A DNA stretch of 64,000 nt. Origin: DATAUK01 sp036268295. GTDB lineage: Bacteria; Actinomycetota; Actinomycetes; JAFAQI01. Location of the stretch: contig DATAUK010000013.1 in the NCBI GenBank assembly GCA_036268295.1, positions 1 through 64,000 of the forward strand, written 5' to 3'. The notes beneath the pieces were generated by a model. It was not told the origin of the DNA. It was given only the letters and a program-made list of their open reading frames with translations, and searched no databases. A program made the position numbers and the translations under genes. Below are positions 1-7,809 of this stretch, piece by piece. Position 1 is the first letter of the stretch, and each line of letters begins with the position of its first letter.

Positions 1-131
1 TCTACTTCTTCGGCAGGCTCTCGGCGCGCCGGGTCTTACGGCCCGGCAGCTACACCATCGCGGTGTTCGCCTCCAGCGCCTCCGGAGTGTCCAAACACCA
101 CGTCGAGCACGTCACGGTAGTGCGGTCTTGA
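1..131 (+). CDS. C-terminal fragment of a probable extracellular protein
   Basis: Open from the left edge in the frame beginning at base 3, giving 42 codons before a TGA at 129-131; the start lies outside the window. The fragment has the pattern PGSYTIAVFAS, a short linker, then KHHVEHVTVVR. This is the usual last two beta strands of an Ig-like or PKD-like domain in secreted actinobacterial proteins, where arginine- and lysine-rich turns alternate with valine-rich strands. Nothing more can be said about the protein. The gene is convergent with the DUF3515 lipoprotein gene and the two coding ends overlap by 20 bp. That it is coding is fairly clear; the fold assignment is an inference. Confidence 0.55.
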   Translation, partial: YFFGRLSARRVLRPGSYTIAVFASSASGVSKHHVEHVTVVRS

Positions 132-570
132 GCGGCTGGGCGAAGTCGACGAGAAAGGCGCCCTGCGCCTGGTAGTGGGTCGGCACCACGAGCTGGACAT
201 TGACCGTCGGACCCGACTCGGCGGGCCGAAGCGTCGTCCAGACCACCTGGTTGCCTTGCTGCTGCTCAAACCAGCTGACTCCGTTGACGTCTGCGAGCTG
301 GGCCGTGGCGGCCGAGTAGCCGGCCGGCTTCACCACGCCGCAGGTGAGGACGACGGCCGGGTTGCCCCAGGCATGGACCAGCGGCGATCGCGGGCTGATC
401 ACTCGCGGCCGCAGCGACTCGATGCGTTGCGGCAGCAGGTTGCCCAGATGCGCGCACTGCTCGGCGACCGACCCGGTCGGTGCCGGCGGGCTGACCTTAA
501 CCGCGCCCTGCGAACACCCGGCCAGCAACACAACGACCGCCGCGAGAACTACTGCAGCTGTGCTCCTCAG
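112..570 (-). CDS. DUF3515-type lipoprotein, start codon unresolved
   Basis: Small envelope lipoprotein of unknown function, of the kind actinobacteria carry next to thiL (DUF3515 family, by context and pattern). The mature part has two cysteines (CAHLGNLLP and VVLTCGVVKP), the segment HAWGNPAVVLTCG typical of the family, and a C-terminal VDFAQPLKTALP. A lipobox LLAGC is clear, with a hydrophobic stretch VVLAAVVVLLAG before it. The GTG at 531 would leave only three residues ahead of the lipobox, too short for a signal peptide. Reading upstream in frame to the end of the preceding gene there is no ATG, GTG or TTG; the only candidate is a CTG at 570-568, placed within the stop codon overlap of the upstream gene. 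The coding region is well supported, the start is not. Confidence 0.75.
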   Translation of the reverse strand: MRSTAAVVLAAVVVLLAGCSQGAVKVSPPAPTGSVAEQCAHLGNLLPQRIESLRPRVISPRSPLVHAWGNPAVVLTCGVVKPAGYSAATAQLADVNGVSWFEQQQGNQVVWTTLRPAESGPTVNVQLVVPTHYQAQGAFLVDFAQPLKTALP

Positions 571-803
571 AGGTGGACGACCGGGCAGGTCAGGGTTCGG
601 GTGATGCCCGGCACCGCCTGCACCTTCGCCACGACGAGCTTGCCGAGCTCATCGACGCTGCGTGCCTCGCTGCGGACGATCACGTCGTACGGGCCGGTGA
701 CGTCCTCGGCCATCGTGACACGCTTGAGGGTGGCGATCTCGGCTGCCACCGAGGCCGCCTTGCCGACCTCGGTCTGGATCAGTATGTAGGCCTGGACTGT
801 CAT
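567..803 (-). CDS. Stand-alone Lrp/AsnC ligand-binding (RAM) domain protein
   Basis: A 78-residue protein that consists only of the effector-binding alpha/beta domain of Lrp/AsnC regulators, without the helix-turn-helix. It starts MTVQAYILIQTEVG, contains the segment DVTGPYDVIVRSEA and ends with VPGITRTLTCPVV, the standard order of the RAM domain. Such stand-alone domains form dimers or larger rings and bind amino acids, but the ligand here is unknown. ATG at 803-801 is preceded by GGGAG five bases upstream. The gene is divergent from thiL and its TGA touches the presumed start of the DUF3515 lipoprotein gene, so the two are probably cotranscribed. Finding this gene beside thiL and the lipoprotein is usual in actinobacteria. 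Confidence 0.85.
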   Translation of the reverse strand: MTVQAYILIQTEVGKAASVAAEIATLKRVTMAEDVTGPYDVIVRSEARSVDELGKLVVAKVQAVPGITRTLTCPVVHL

Positions 804-872
804 CGGCGCTCCCAACAATGTAAGCAGTGGCGCTGGAAGACAGACCGTATCCGACCGATAGGGGGGTTCGTC

Positions 873-1820
873 ATCTCGGTTACCGATGAGGGGGAGTTCG
901 CCCTCATCCGGCGAATCACCGCCCGGCTGTCCACCGGGCCCGCGGTGCTGCTCGGACCGGGCGACGACGCGGCCGTGATCGCTGCGCCCGACGGCCGGGT
1001 GGTGGCGAGCACCGACCTGATGGTCGAAGGCCGCCACTTCCGTCGCGACTGGTCAACGGCGTACGACGTCGGGCGCAAGGCGGCCGCGGCAAATCTCGCC
1101 GACGTGGTCGCGATGGGTGCCCGCCCGACCGCATTGCTGGTCGGGTTGGCGACGCCGGCGGACCTGCCACTGGACTGGGCCGAGGGGTTGGCAGATGGTC
1201 TGCGCGAGGAGTGCGCGCTGGTCGGGGCGTCGGTCGCCGGCGGCGACATCGTTCGCGGCGACACCCTGACGATCGCGGTCACCGCGCTCGGCGACCTCGA
1301 TGGGCGCGAGCCGATCACGAGGTCGGGCGCGCGACCGGGTGACAAGATCGTCCTGGTCGGCTGGCCGGGCCGGGCCGCCGCCGGACTGGCGCTGCTCGAG
1401 GCCGGCAAGCACGAGCACCCGCTCGCCGCGGCGCACCGCCGGCCACGACCGGACTACGCCGCCGCGCTGGCGCTGGCCGCCAGCGGCGTAGCCACCGCGA
1501 TGACCGACGTGTCCGACGGACTGGTCGCCGACCTCGGTCATCTGGCAGCGGCGTCCGGGGTGCGGATCGAATTGGTCGCGGCCTCGCTGCCGCAGGATCC
1601 GGCGCTGGACAAAGCGGCCGACCTGCTCGGCGTCGACCCGTTCGAGTGGATCGCGGCCGGCGGTGACGACCATTGCTTCGTCGCCGCGGTGGGTGGCGAA
1701 GCCGACGTCGACCTGCCCCGGATCGGTGAGGTCGTCGCGGTCAGGGGCGGCGAGGCGCCTTCGGTGGCGTTCGCCGACCGGACCGCGCCGGATGTCGGCG
1801 GTCACGAGCACTTTCGGTAG
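873..1820 (+). CDS. thiL: Thiamine-monophosphate kinase ThiL, non-canonical start
   Basis: Phosphorylates thiamine monophosphate to thiamine pyrophosphate, the last step of cofactor synthesis. The protein shows the ThiL order: an N-terminal EGEFALIRRI, the Mg-binding GPGDDAA (about residues 28-34), STDLMVEGRHF (46-56), a MGARP segment, and TDVSDGLVADLGHL near residue 210; about 315 residues is normal. There is no in-frame ATG, GTG or TTG between the upstream shadow frame and the conserved N-terminus. The run GGGGGG at 861-866 followed six bases later by ATC at 873 looks like a ribosome site with a rare ATC start. A sequencing error in this short region is the alternative. The function is near certain; only the start is doubtful. 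Confidence 0.88.
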   Translation: MSVTDEGEFALIRRITARLSTGPAVLLGPGDDAAVIAAPDGRVVASTDLMVEGRHFRRDWSTAYDVGRKAAAANLADVVAMGARPTALLVGLATPADLPLDWAEGLADGLREECALVGASVAGGDIVRGDTLTIAVTALGDLDGREPITRSGARPGDKIVLVGWPGRAAAGLALLEAGKHEHPLAAAHRRPRPDYAAALALAASGVATAMTDVSDGLVADLGHLAAASGVRIELVAASLPQDPALDKAADLLGVDPFEWIAAGGDDHCFVAAVGGEADVDLPRIGEVVAVRGGEAPSVAFADRTAPDVGGHEHFR

Positions 1821-1837
1821 CTGTCGTCGGTCCTTCG

Positions 1838-1843
1838 TAGGCT
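1838..1843 (+). promoter_or_regulatory. Candidate -10 element for leaderless thiD transcript
   Basis: TAGGCT lies six bases before the thiD ATG. A transcript starting seven bases after this hexamer would begin at or next to the ATG. No good -35 is visible. One of a series of similarly placed hexamers in this window. Confidence 0.45.
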
Positions 1844-1849
1844 GGGGCC

Positions 1850-2638
1850 ATGCCGACCCCGCCGCGTGTGCTGAGCGTCGCCGGCTCGGACTCCGGCGGG
1901 GGCGCCGGCATCCAGGCGGATCTGAAGACGATGCTCGCCCTCGGGGTGCACGGGATGAGCGTCGTCACGGCGGTGACGGCGCAGGACTCGACCGGCGTTC
2001 ACGGCTATTGGGAGTTGCCGGCCGAGGCCGTCGACGCCCAGCTGGCGGCGGTGCTCGACGACATCGGCGTCGACGCGGTCAAGACCGGCATGCTCGCGTC
2101 GCCCGAGCTGGTCGGGGTGGCGGCAACGCGGCTCGCGGTGATCGAGGCACCGATCGTCGTCGACCCGGTCTGCGTGTCCAAGCACGGTGATGAGCTGCTG
2201 GTGCCGGACGCGGTCGAGGCGATCATCGCCGAGCTGTTGCCGCTCGCCACCGTGGTGACGCCCAACCTCGCCGAGGTGACCCGCCTCACCGGCCTGGTGA
2301 TCGATGACAGCGCCGGCCAGCGCAAGGCCGCCGAGGTGCTGCTGGGGCTAGGCCCACGCTGGGTCCTGGTCAAGGGCGGCCATCTCAGCGGCGACGCGGT
2401 CGACCTGCTCACCAACGGCGACACCGTGATCGAGCTACGGGCGCCGCGCCTCGACAACACCCACACCCACGGCACCGGCTGCACCCTCGCCTCGGCCATC
2501 GCGTCGTACCTCGCCCTCGGCCAGACCGTGCCCGGCGCGGTCCGCGCCGCCAAGCGCTACGTCACCGGGGCGATCGCGGCCGGGTTCCCGCTCGGCGCCG
2601 GGATCGGCCCGGTCGACCACGGCTGGGCGCAGCGGTGA
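1850..2638 (+). CDS. thiD: Hydroxymethylpyrimidine/phosphomethylpyrimidine kinase ThiD
   Basis: Phosphorylates HMP and then HMP-phosphate to supply the pyrimidine half of thiamine. The 262-residue protein begins with the ribokinase-fold signature VAGSDSGGGAGIQADLKT (about 10-27), has VVDPVCVSKHGD in the middle (the VMVATSGD-type segment of the family), VTPNLAEVTRLTG, and the anion-hole motif HTHGTGCTLASA near residue 205. ATG at 1850 follows thiL by 29 bp. The stop overlaps the GTG of the next gene (GTGA), so the acetyltransferase is translationally coupled to it. Two adjacent thiamine genes form a small functional unit. Confidence 0.95.
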   Translation: MPTPPRVLSVAGSDSGGGAGIQADLKTMLALGVHGMSVVTAVTAQDSTGVHGYWELPAEAVDAQLAAVLDDIGVDAVKTGMLASPELVGVAATRLAVIEAPIVVDPVCVSKHGDELLVPDAVEAIIAELLPLATVVTPNLAEVTRLTGLVIDDSAGQRKAAEVLLGLGPRWVLVKGGHLSGDAVDLLTNGDTVIELRAPRLDNTHTHGTGCTLASAIASYLALGQTVPGAVRAAKRYVTGAIAAGFPLGAGIGPVDHGWAQR

Positions 2639-3090
2639 GCCTCGAGCTCCGCGACGAGACCTACGACGGCGCTGACGCGCAGCTGCTGATCGAGGCGTTG
2701 CAGGCGGAGTACATCGTGCGTTACGGCGGGCCGGACGAGACGCCGGTGGACCCGGCCCAGTTCGCGCCGCCTCACGGTCTGTTCGTGATCGGCTACGTCG
2801 ACGGCGCCGCTATGGCGATGGGTGGGCTGCGGCGCCACGCCGACGGCGAAGTCGAGATCAAGCGGATGTATGTCGCTCCGGCCGCGCGACGGCAAGGCTT
2901 CTCACGCCAGCTGCTGGCGGCATTGGAAGATCGCGCCCGAGCGCTCGGCGCCGCTCGGGTCGTCCTGGAGACCGGCCAGAACCAGCCCGAGGCGATTGCG
3001 CTGTACGAGTCGGCCGGCTACGCACCGATCGCGGGATTCGGGCACTACCGCGACGCGCCGCTGAGCCTGAGCTTCGAAAAGCGACTGTGA
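2635..3090 (+). CDS. GNAT-family N-acetyltransferase
   Basis: A 151-residue acetyl-CoA-dependent acyltransferase. Motif A is clear: strand EIKRMYVAP (74-82) followed by ARRQGFSRQLL (84-94), which forms the pyrophosphate-binding loop, and motif B is ALYESAGYAPI near residue 125. The substrate cannot be told from sequence. GTG at 2635 overlaps the thiD stop, so it is in the same transcript. It ends convergent to rpmB with a hairpin between. Confidence 0.85.
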   Translation: MSLELRDETYDGADAQLLIEALQAEYIVRYGGPDETPVDPAQFAPPHGLFVIGYVDGAAMAMGGLRRHADGEVEIKRMYVAPAARRQGFSRQLLAALEDRARALGAARVVLETGQNQPEAIALYESAGYAPIAGFGHYRDAPLSLSFEKRL

Positions 3091-3108
3091 CCCGCCACGG
3101 CGTCGAGT

Positions 3109-3151
3109 TGTCAGGGCTGTCGGCGCATCGCGCCGCGTGACCGTCCTGACA
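3109..3151. terminator. Nested inverted repeat between convergent GNAT and rpmB genes
   Basis: TGTCAGG (3109-3115) pairs with CCTGACA (3145-3151), enclosing a second hairpin GGCGC-ATC-GCGCC (3122-3134). It lies in the 68-bp gap between two convergent genes, so it could end transcription from both sides. There is no T tract, as is common in high-GC actinobacteria. Confidence 0.5.
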
Positions 3152-3158
3152 GGTCAGC

Positions 3159-3347
3159 TCAGCGGGTAACTTTGCCGGCCTTGAGGCAACTGGTGCAGAC
3201 GTTCAGCCGCTTGCGGGTGCCGCGGCCGACGAAGGCGCGCACCGGCTGGATGTTCGGGTTGAAACGACGTCGGGTGCGACGGTGGGAGTGCGACACGTTC
3301 ATGCCGAACCCCGGACCCTTGCCACACACATCACACACGGAAGCCAC
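3159..3347 (-). CDS. rpmB: 50S ribosomal protein L28
   Basis: A 62-residue ribosomal protein of the large subunit. The zinc-binding form is present: CDVCGKGPGFG at the N-terminus and CTSCLKAGKV at the C-terminus supply a CxxC...CxxC set. SHSHRRTRRRFNPNIQPVRA in the middle is the RNA-binding core. GTG at 3347 is used; a TACCCT hexamer six bases further upstream suggests a leaderless message. It is transcribed opposite to recG, as in other actinobacteria. In Streptomyces and Mycobacterium a DAK/FakA-like gene usually lies between this locus and recG; it is absent here. Confidence 0.95.
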   Translation of the reverse strand: MASVCDVCGKGPGFGMNVSHSHRRTRRRFNPNIQPVRAFVGRGTRKRLNVCTSCLKAGKVTR

Positions 3348-3353
3348 GGCGAC

Positions 3354-3359
3354 AGGGTA
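3354..3359 (-). promoter_or_regulatory. Candidate -10 element for leaderless rpmB transcript
   Basis: On the minus strand TACCCT is followed by six bases and then the rpmB GTG. No -35 consensus is visible. Confidence 0.4.
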
Positions 3360-3401
3360 GCCCGACCGAGCGGCCTGACCCAAAACGTCGCTCACGCCGC
3401 C

Positions 3402-3407
3402 TACGCT
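3402..3407 (+). promoter_or_regulatory. Candidate -10 element for recG
   Basis: TACGCT lies 24 bases before the recG ATG, leaving room for the strong ribosome site GGGAGGTGAGG at 3415-3425. So this gene would have a short leader, unlike the leaderless set. Confidence 0.35.
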
Positions 3408-3431
3408 GCCGCCGGGAGGTGAGGTGAGCAC

Positions 3432-5573
3432 ATGGTCGACCAATCGGCGCGGGTACGCGACGTCATCGGCAAGTCCGACGCGGTCGTGGAAAAGGCGTTC
3501 GGCATCCGCACCGCGGGTGACCTGCTGCGGCACTATCCCCGCCGCTACTACGAGCGCGGCGAGCTGACCGACCTGTCCGCGCTGCGGGTCGGCGAGAACG
3601 CCACCCTCCAGGTGAAGGTGGTCAAGATCTCCGGCCGCCAGATCCGCGCCAAGCTCCACAAGCTCGACATCACGGTGACCGACGGCAGCGGCACGTTGAT
3701 CGTGACGTTGTTCAACCGGCGCTACCTCATGAAGTCACTCACCGAAGGCAGCGAGATCGTGGTGGCCGGCGAGGTCGAGCGCTTCAACAACCGGCTGCAG
3801 CTCAAGCAGCCGGAGATCGCGATCGAGGCCGACGGCCGGCTGATCGAGGACGCCGGCAAGCTGATGCCGATCTATCCGGCGACGAGGGCGCTCCCGACTT
3901 GGTCGATCCGCAAGGCGATCCGCACCGCGCTGCAGATGGTCGACGTCCCGGAGACGCTGCCGGCCGAGTTACGTAAGACCCACGGCCTGATCGAGCTCGC
4001 CAAGGCGCTGAGCTGGATCCATGGTCCGGAGGACTGGGCCCAGATCACGCTGGCGAGACAGCGATTGAAGTACGACGAGGCGCTCGTCCTGCAGGTCGTG
4101 CTGGCGCAACGCCGGATGCTGGCGGCGCTCGAGCCCGCGACGCCACGGGCACCTCGCGACGGCGGTCTGCTGTCGGCGTTCGACGCGCAGCTGCCATTCA
4201 CGCTGACCGCCGGGCAGGTTGAGGTTTCGGCGGAGCTGATGGCGGATCTCGCGCGACCGGAGCCGATGCACCGGCTGCTGCAGGGCGAGGTCGGATCCGG
4301 CAAGACCGTCGTAGCGCTGCGCGCGATGCTCGCGGTCGTCGACTCCGGTGGGCAGGCGGTGCTGCTCGCTCCGACCGAGGTGCTGGCCCAGCAGCACGCC
4401 CGCTCGATCGATGCCCTGCTCGGTCCGCTCGGGCGACAGGGCGAGCTCGGCGCGGCCGATGCCGCGACCCGGATCGCACTGGTCACCGGGTCAATGAGCG
4501 CGCCGGCGCGCCGCCGAGCGTTGCTCGACATCGGGGTCGGCGATGCCGGCATCGTCATCGGCACCCACGCCCTGCTCGAAAACACCGTGCAGTTCTTCGA
4601 CCTCGGCCTCGTCGTCGTCGACGAGCAGCATCGGTTCGGGGTCGAGCAGCGGGACGCGCTGCGCACCAAAGCAACCGCGCCGCCGCACGTCCTGGTCATG
4701 ACGGCCACCCCGATCCCCAGGACCGTTGCGATGACGGTGTACGGCGATCTCGAGACCTCGACCCTGACCGAGCTACCGGCCGGCCGGCAACCGATCTCTA
4801 CGACGGTCGTGCCGATCAATGACAAGCCCGGCTGGCTCGACCGGGTCTGGCAGCGGGCCCGCGAGGAGGTCGAGGCCGGCCGGCAGGTCTACGTCGTCTG
4901 CCCGCGGATCGACAGCGGCGACGCCGGCGATGACGTCGACGCGGAGGCGGACGGGTGGGCAACTGCGGCGGCGGTCGAGGATGTCGCTCCGATGTTGGCC
5001 GACGGACCGCTCGGCGGCCTTCGCGTCGAGGTGCTGCACGGCCGGCTGGCATCGGAGGTCAAGGACGACGTGATGCGGCGCTTCGGTGCCGGCGAGATCG
5101 ACGTGATGGTGGCGACCACGGTGATCGAGGTCGGCGTCGACGTACCCAACGCCACCGCGATGGTGGTGCTCGACGCCGAGCGGTTCGGCATCTCCCAGCT
5201 GCACCAGCTCCGCGGTCGGATCGGTCGGGGGGCTCATCCCGGCGTCTGCCTGCTGGTGACGGCGGCCGAGGCCGCGACGCCGGCGCGGGACCGACTCGAC
5301 GGCGTCGCCGCCACGCTCGATGGTTTCGAGCTGGCTCGACTCGACCTCGAGCAACGCCGGGAAGGCGATGTCCTGGGCGAGACCCAGTCCGGCAGCCGGT
5401 CGACACTGAAGCTGCTCCGGCTGCTGCGCGACGAGGACGTGATCGCGATGGCCCGGGAGGATGCCCGGGCACTGGTTGCAGCCGACCCGCTGCTCGACGG
5501 GCATCCGGCGCTCGCGGCGGCGGCGCGGGCGCTGTCCGACGGCGAGCGAGCGGACTACCTGGACAAGACATGA
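3432..5573 (+). CDS. recG: ATP-dependent DNA helicase RecG
   Basis: Branch-migration helicase that remodels stalled replication forks and Holliday junctions. The 713 residues contain an N-terminal wedge/OB-fold domain (about 50-135), then superfamily 2 helicase motifs: Walker A GEVGSGKT (285-292), APTEVLAQQ (313-321), DEQH box (397-400), TATPIPR (about 424), and the C-terminal ATTVIEVGVDVPNA and QLRGRIGRG motifs. GTC follows an ATG at 3432 with GGGAGGTGAGG just upstream. The stop overlaps the rsmD start (ATGA), so the two are coupled. Confidence 0.97.
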   Translation: MVDQSARVRDVIGKSDAVVEKAFGIRTAGDLLRHYPRRYYERGELTDLSALRVGENATLQVKVVKISGRQIRAKLHKLDITVTDGSGTLIVTLFNRRYLMKSLTEGSEIVVAGEVERFNNRLQLKQPEIAIEADGRLIEDAGKLMPIYPATRALPTWSIRKAIRTALQMVDVPETLPAELRKTHGLIELAKALSWIHGPEDWAQITLARQRLKYDEALVLQVVLAQRRMLAALEPATPRAPRDGGLLSAFDAQLPFTLTAGQVEVSAELMADLARPEPMHRLLQGEVGSGKTVVALRAMLAVVDSGGQAVLLAPTEVLAQQHARSIDALLGPLGRQGELGAADAATRIALVTGSMSAPARRRALLDIGVGDAGIVIGTHALLENTVQFFDLGLVVVDEQHRFGVEQRDALRTKATAPPHVLVMTATPIPRTVAMTVYGDLETSTLTELPAGRQPISTTVVPINDKPGWLDRVWQRAREEVEAGRQVYVVCPRIDSGDAGDDVDAEADGWATAAAVEDVAPMLADGPLGGLRVEVLHGRLASEVKDDVMRRFGAGEIDVMVATTVIEVGVDVPNATAMVVLDAERFGISQLHQLRGRIGRGAHPGVCLLVTAAEAATPARDRLDGVAATLDGFELARLDLEQRREGDVLGETQSGSRSTLKLLRLLRDEDVIAMAREDARALVAADPLLDGHPALAAAARALSDGERADYLDKT

Positions 5574-6121
5574 GCCGGATCATCGCGGGCGTGGCCGGCG
5601 GTCGCCGGCTCTCCATGCCGGCCGGCGACGCCACCCGGCCGACCGCTGACCGGGCGCGCGAAGGGCTGTTCTCGACGCTGACCTCGCTGCGTGGCAACCT
5701 CGACGGCGCGTCCTTCCTCGACCTTTATGCCGGGTCCGGCGCGGTCGGGCTCGAGGCGGCCAGCCGCGGCGCCTCCCGGGTGCTGCTGGTAGAGCGGGAT
5801 CCGGAGGCGCTCCGCGCGGCGCGCGCCAACATCGACGCGCTCGGCCTGGCCGGCGTCGAGCTTCGCGCCGATCCGGTGGAGCGGGTCCTTGCCGCTGACC
5901 CGGGCGCACCGTTCGACGTCGTGTTCGCGGACCCGCCGTACGCCGAGCCGGTCGACCCGACCATCGATCGGCTGGCTGCCGGCGGCTGGCTCGCCTCCGA
6001 CGCCGTCGTCGTGGTGGAGCGGGCCAGCCGTGACCGCGAGCCGGCGTGGCCGGCGACCATCGAGGCGCTGCGGTCGCGGCGCTACGGCGAGGCGACGCTC
6101 TGGTACGGTCGCCGACCATGA
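5570..6121 (+). CDS. rsmD: 16S rRNA (guanine-N2)-methyltransferase RsmD
   Basis: Methylates guanine 966 of 16S rRNA during small-subunit maturation. The 183-residue protein begins with MSRIIAGVAGGRRL, has the SAM motif DLYAGSGAVGLEA (51-63) and the catalytic DPPY (121-124) typical of N2-guanine and N6-adenine methyltransferases. ATG at 5570 overlaps the recG stop, and the TGA overlaps the coaD ATG. The recG-rsmD-coaD order is standard in this phylum. Confidence 0.95.
   Translation: MSRIIAGVAGGRRLSMPAGDATRPTADRAREGLFSTLTSLRGNLDGASFLDLYAGSGAVGLEAASRGASRVLLVERDPEALRAARANIDALGLAGVELRADPVERVLAADPGAPFDVVFADPPYAEPVDPTIDRLAAGGWLASDAVVVVERASRDREPAWPATIEALRSRRYGEATLWYGRRP
6104..6109 (+). promoter_or_regulatory. 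Candidate internal -10 element before coaD
   Basis: TACGGT inside the end of rsmD lies eight bases before the coaD ATG, so coaD may also be transcribed on its own as a near-leaderless message. Confidence 0.3.
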
Positions 6122-6594
6122 GGCGGGCGGTGTGTCCAGGCTCCTTCGACCCGATCACGAACGGCCACCTCGACGTCATCGAGCGGGCCAGCAAGTTCTT
6201 CGACGAAGTTGTGGTTGCGGTCGGCATCAACGTGAGCAAGAACCGGCTGTTCGAGCCCGACGAGCGGGTTGAGATGATCCGCGAAGCGACCGCCGACCTG
6301 CCGAACATCTCGGTCGCCACCTTCGGCGGCCTGATTGTCGACTTCTGCACCGCCCGCGGTATCCAGGCGATCGTCAAGGGCCTGCGCGCGGTCAGCGACT
6401 TCGACTACGAGTTGCAGATGGGACAGATGAACCGCTCGCTCGCCGGGATCGACACGTTGTTCATGCCCGCCGACCCGCATTACAGTTTCTTGTCATCGAG
6501 CCTCGTCAAAGAGGTGGCGACGTACGGCGGGGATGTCGCGGGTCTGGTGCCCGAGGCAGTGCTTCGCCGGCTGCGGGAGCGACTGAGCGAATAG
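6118..6594 (+). CDS. coaD: Phosphopantetheine adenylyltransferase
   Basis: Makes dephospho-CoA from 4'-phosphopantetheine and ATP, the penultimate step of coenzyme A synthesis. The 158-residue protein has the nucleotidyltransferase signature TNGH (14-17) after CPGSFDPI, KGLRAVSDFDYELQM (87-101) for pantetheine binding, and SSSLVKE (126-132), the ISSTxVRE-type ATP motif. Length and ends match the family. ATG overlaps the rsmD stop. Confidence 0.97.
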   Translation: MRRAVCPGSFDPITNGHLDVIERASKFFDEVVVAVGINVSKNRLFEPDERVEMIREATADLPNISVATFGGLIVDFCTARGIQAIVKGLRAVSDFDYELQMGQMNRSLAGIDTLFMPADPHYSFLSSSLVKEVATYGGDVAGLVPEAVLRRLRERLSE

Positions 6595-6633
6595 TCGCCG
6601 GCCCGGAGCAACGCAATCGACCGGAAGGCGACA

Positions 6634-7134
6634 GTGGAGATTTCGGGACAGCTCGACGAGCTTGCGGCGCTCATCGAGGCAGCCCGCGCGATGCCGATGT
6701 CGGCGTCGTGCATCATCAACCGCGCCGAGGTGCTTGAGGCGATCGAGAGGACCCGCGGCTCGCTACCTGACGAGCTGACCGTCGCCCGCGGCCTGCTCAG
6801 GGACCGCGAAGGTGTCGTCGAGCAGGGCCGGATCGAGGCTGCCGCGATCATCGAGGCGGCGGAAGCCGAGCGTTTCAAGCTGGTGTCACGCACCGAGGTG
6901 GTCAAGGAAGCGGCCCGCGAGGCCCAGCGGCTGGTCGATTCGGCACAGCAGGAGACCGACCGGATGCGGGTCGAGGTCGATGACTACGTCGACGCCAAGC
7001 TCGCCAACTTCGAGATCATCCTGCGCCGGACGCTGACCGCAGTCGAGCGGGGACGGGACAAGATCAGCGGCCGCAATGACGAGCTCGAGGCGCTCGCCGA
7101 GGGCGGTCAACCGGTTGAGCCGCTGCCTAGCTGA
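6634..7134 (+). CDS. sepIVA: SepIVA/DivIVA-like coiled-coil protein
   Basis: A 166-residue, charged, mostly helical protein. It opens with QLDELAALIEAARAMPMS, carries MSASCIINRAEVLEAI near residue 20-35, and then a long heptad-rich coiled coil (about 50-150) with runs such as IIEAAEAERFKLVSRTEV. The same pattern and position (before DUF177, rpmF and rnc) are those of the mycobacterial septation protein SepIVA; related proteins are often labelled ATP synthase subunit B-like. It probably acts at the growing pole or septum membrane. GTG at 6634 with GGAAGG nine bases upstream. Confidence 0.7.
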   Translation: MEISGQLDELAALIEAARAMPMSASCIINRAEVLEAIERTRGSLPDELTVARGLLRDREGVVEQGRIEAAAIIEAAEAERFKLVSRTEVVKEAAREAQRLVDSAQQETDRMRVEVDDYVDAKLANFEIILRRTLTAVERGRDKISGRNDELEALAEGGQPVEPLPS

Positions 7135-7204
7135 CCCGCTCCGGTAGCCTGGGACAGCGACAGAATCGTCGCCGACCCCGCACTGTCGAAAGTGAAACAT
7201 CCGC

Positions 7205-7807
7205 ATGTCTTCCCGCCCGCCCGCGCACATCGACCCGCGGTCGCCGTTTGTGCTCGACACCCGCGAGCTCGGTCGCCGGCCGGGCTCGATGCGGGAGCTG
7301 CACCGCGAGGTCATCGCGCCGTCCGGCTGGGAGGTCGAGCTGGTCAGCGTGCCCGCTGGGGCAACCGTCGAGCTCGACGTGCGGCTCGAGTCGGTCGTCG
7401 AGGGTGTGCTGGTCTCCCTTGAAGTGCACGCGCCGCTCGCCGCCGAATGCGGCCGCTGCCTCGACCCGGTCAGCACCGTGCTCGACGTACCCGTTGCCGA
7501 GCTGTTCGTCTACGAGCCGGAGGCCGATGACGACGAGGTGCCGGTCGTGGACGGCGACTTCGTCGATCTCGAGCCGCTGCTTCGCGACGCCATCGTGCTC
7601 GCGCTGCCGCTGAACCCGGTCTGCGACGGGGACTGCCCGGGTCTGTGCGTGACCTGCGGCGCCCGGCTCGCCGACGTCGAGCCCGACCACCGCCACGACG
7701 AGCTCGACCCTCGCTGGGCCGCACTCGCCGGGCTAGAGCAGAAATTCCAAGACTCATCCACAATGGATGACAACAGCACCGCCCAATCACCGATCAGGGA
7801 GAGTTAG
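7205..7807 (+). CDS. DUF177 (YceD-family) protein
   Basis: A 200-residue protein of the YceD family, almost always found just before rpmF and thought to act in 23S rRNA or ribosome assembly. Visible features are CGRCLDPV (82-89) and a second cysteine cluster CDGDCPGLCVTCG (C140, C144, C148, C151) that could bind a metal; a central acidic loop EPEADDDEVP; and the segment GDFVDLEPLLRDAIVLALP. ATG at 7205. The next gene, rpmF, begins two bases after the stop. The two are clearly coexpressed. Confidence 0.9.
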   Translation: MSSRPPAHIDPRSPFVLDTRELGRRPGSMRELHREVIAPSGWEVELVSVPAGATVELDVRLESVVEGVLVSLEVHAPLAAECGRCLDPVSTVLDVPVAELFVYEPEADDDEVPVVDGDFVDLEPLLRDAIVLALPLNPVCDGDCPGLCVTCGARLADVEPDHRHDELDPRWAALAGLEQKFQDSSTMDDNSTAQSPIRES

Positions 7808-7809
7808 CC

